From NCBI GenBank assembly GCA_045647785.1, contig JAZRMU010000013.1:1-12626 (forward strand): a stretch of DNA of 12,626 bases, given 5' to 3'. Positions within the stretch are counted from its first letter, which is position 1, and every line of letters starts with the position of its first letter. The translations under genes were made by a program, and so were the position numbers. This stretch comes from SIG565 sp045647785 (GTDB taxonomy: Bacteria > Bacillota > Clostridia > Oscillospirales > Acutalibacteraceae). The notes under the pieces were generated by a model. That model was not told the DNA's origin and did no database searches. It was given only the letters and a program-made list of their open reading frames with translations. This document shows, piece by piece, positions 12,609 through 12,626 of this stretch.

Positions 12609-12626
12609 ATTATGGTATATTTGCGA

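Overview
The window looks like a chromosomal core region of a Gram-positive bacterium of the class Clostridia (Bacillota), probably a gut Oscillospirales-type genome. This rests on the mnmE-mnmG-rsmG-noc gene order, a DUF1385 (YqhQ-type) and a DUF3048 (YerB-type) protein, strong purine-rich Shine-Dalgarno sites, sigma-A promoters with 17-bp spacers, and mixed GC content with AT-rich intergenic DNA. The taxonomic call is inference; no rRNA or other marker gene is present.

Left half (1-5546, minus strand). A single co-directional run reads leftward from an extended -10 promoter near 5610. It encodes a lipoprotein with four Asp-rich FG-GAP/VCBS-like repeats, an OmpR-family response regulator, its HAMP-containing histidine kinase, a DUF1385 membrane protein, the release-factor methyltransferase PrmC, and the first 60 residues of RecA, cut by the window edge. 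Gaps are 10 to 39 bp or overlaps, so co-transcription is plausible. I see no clear promoter or SOS box directly in front of recA.

Middle (5547-10709, plus strand). A divergent AT-rich intergenic region carries a good sigma-A promoter for mnmE (GTG start), mnmG and rsmG. MnmE and MnmG together modify the wobble uridine of tRNAs, and RsmG methylates 16S rRNA. A terminator overlaps the end of rsmG. Next comes a Noc/ParB-family DNA-binding protein standing alone with no parA after it. It ends at a strong hairpin shared with the convergent DUF3048 lipoprotein gene.

Right end (10729-12626). The DUF3048 lipoprotein gene has two tandem overlapping promoters. Behind them lies a short remnant of a PhnP-like metallo-beta-lactamase-fold hydrolase (about 40 codons), read in a frame that a routine gene caller would miss. 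Then come a tRNA-Arg(ACG) with its own promoter and terminator, and a compact nest of repeats. In that nest the tRNA 3' tail plus terminator is duplicated, an inverted copy of the T-arm follows each terminator, and GC-rich hairpins are interspersed. The window closes with two TTAACA repeats spaced 11 bp apart upstream of a consensus promoter pointing out of the window, resembling a PhoP-box-controlled phosphate-starvation promoter.

I do not see a defence island, CRISPR array, biosynthetic cluster or mobile element. The items most worth a second look are the tRNA-tail repeat nest, the hydrolase remnant, the candidate Pho box, and recA lying downstream of a sensory operon.
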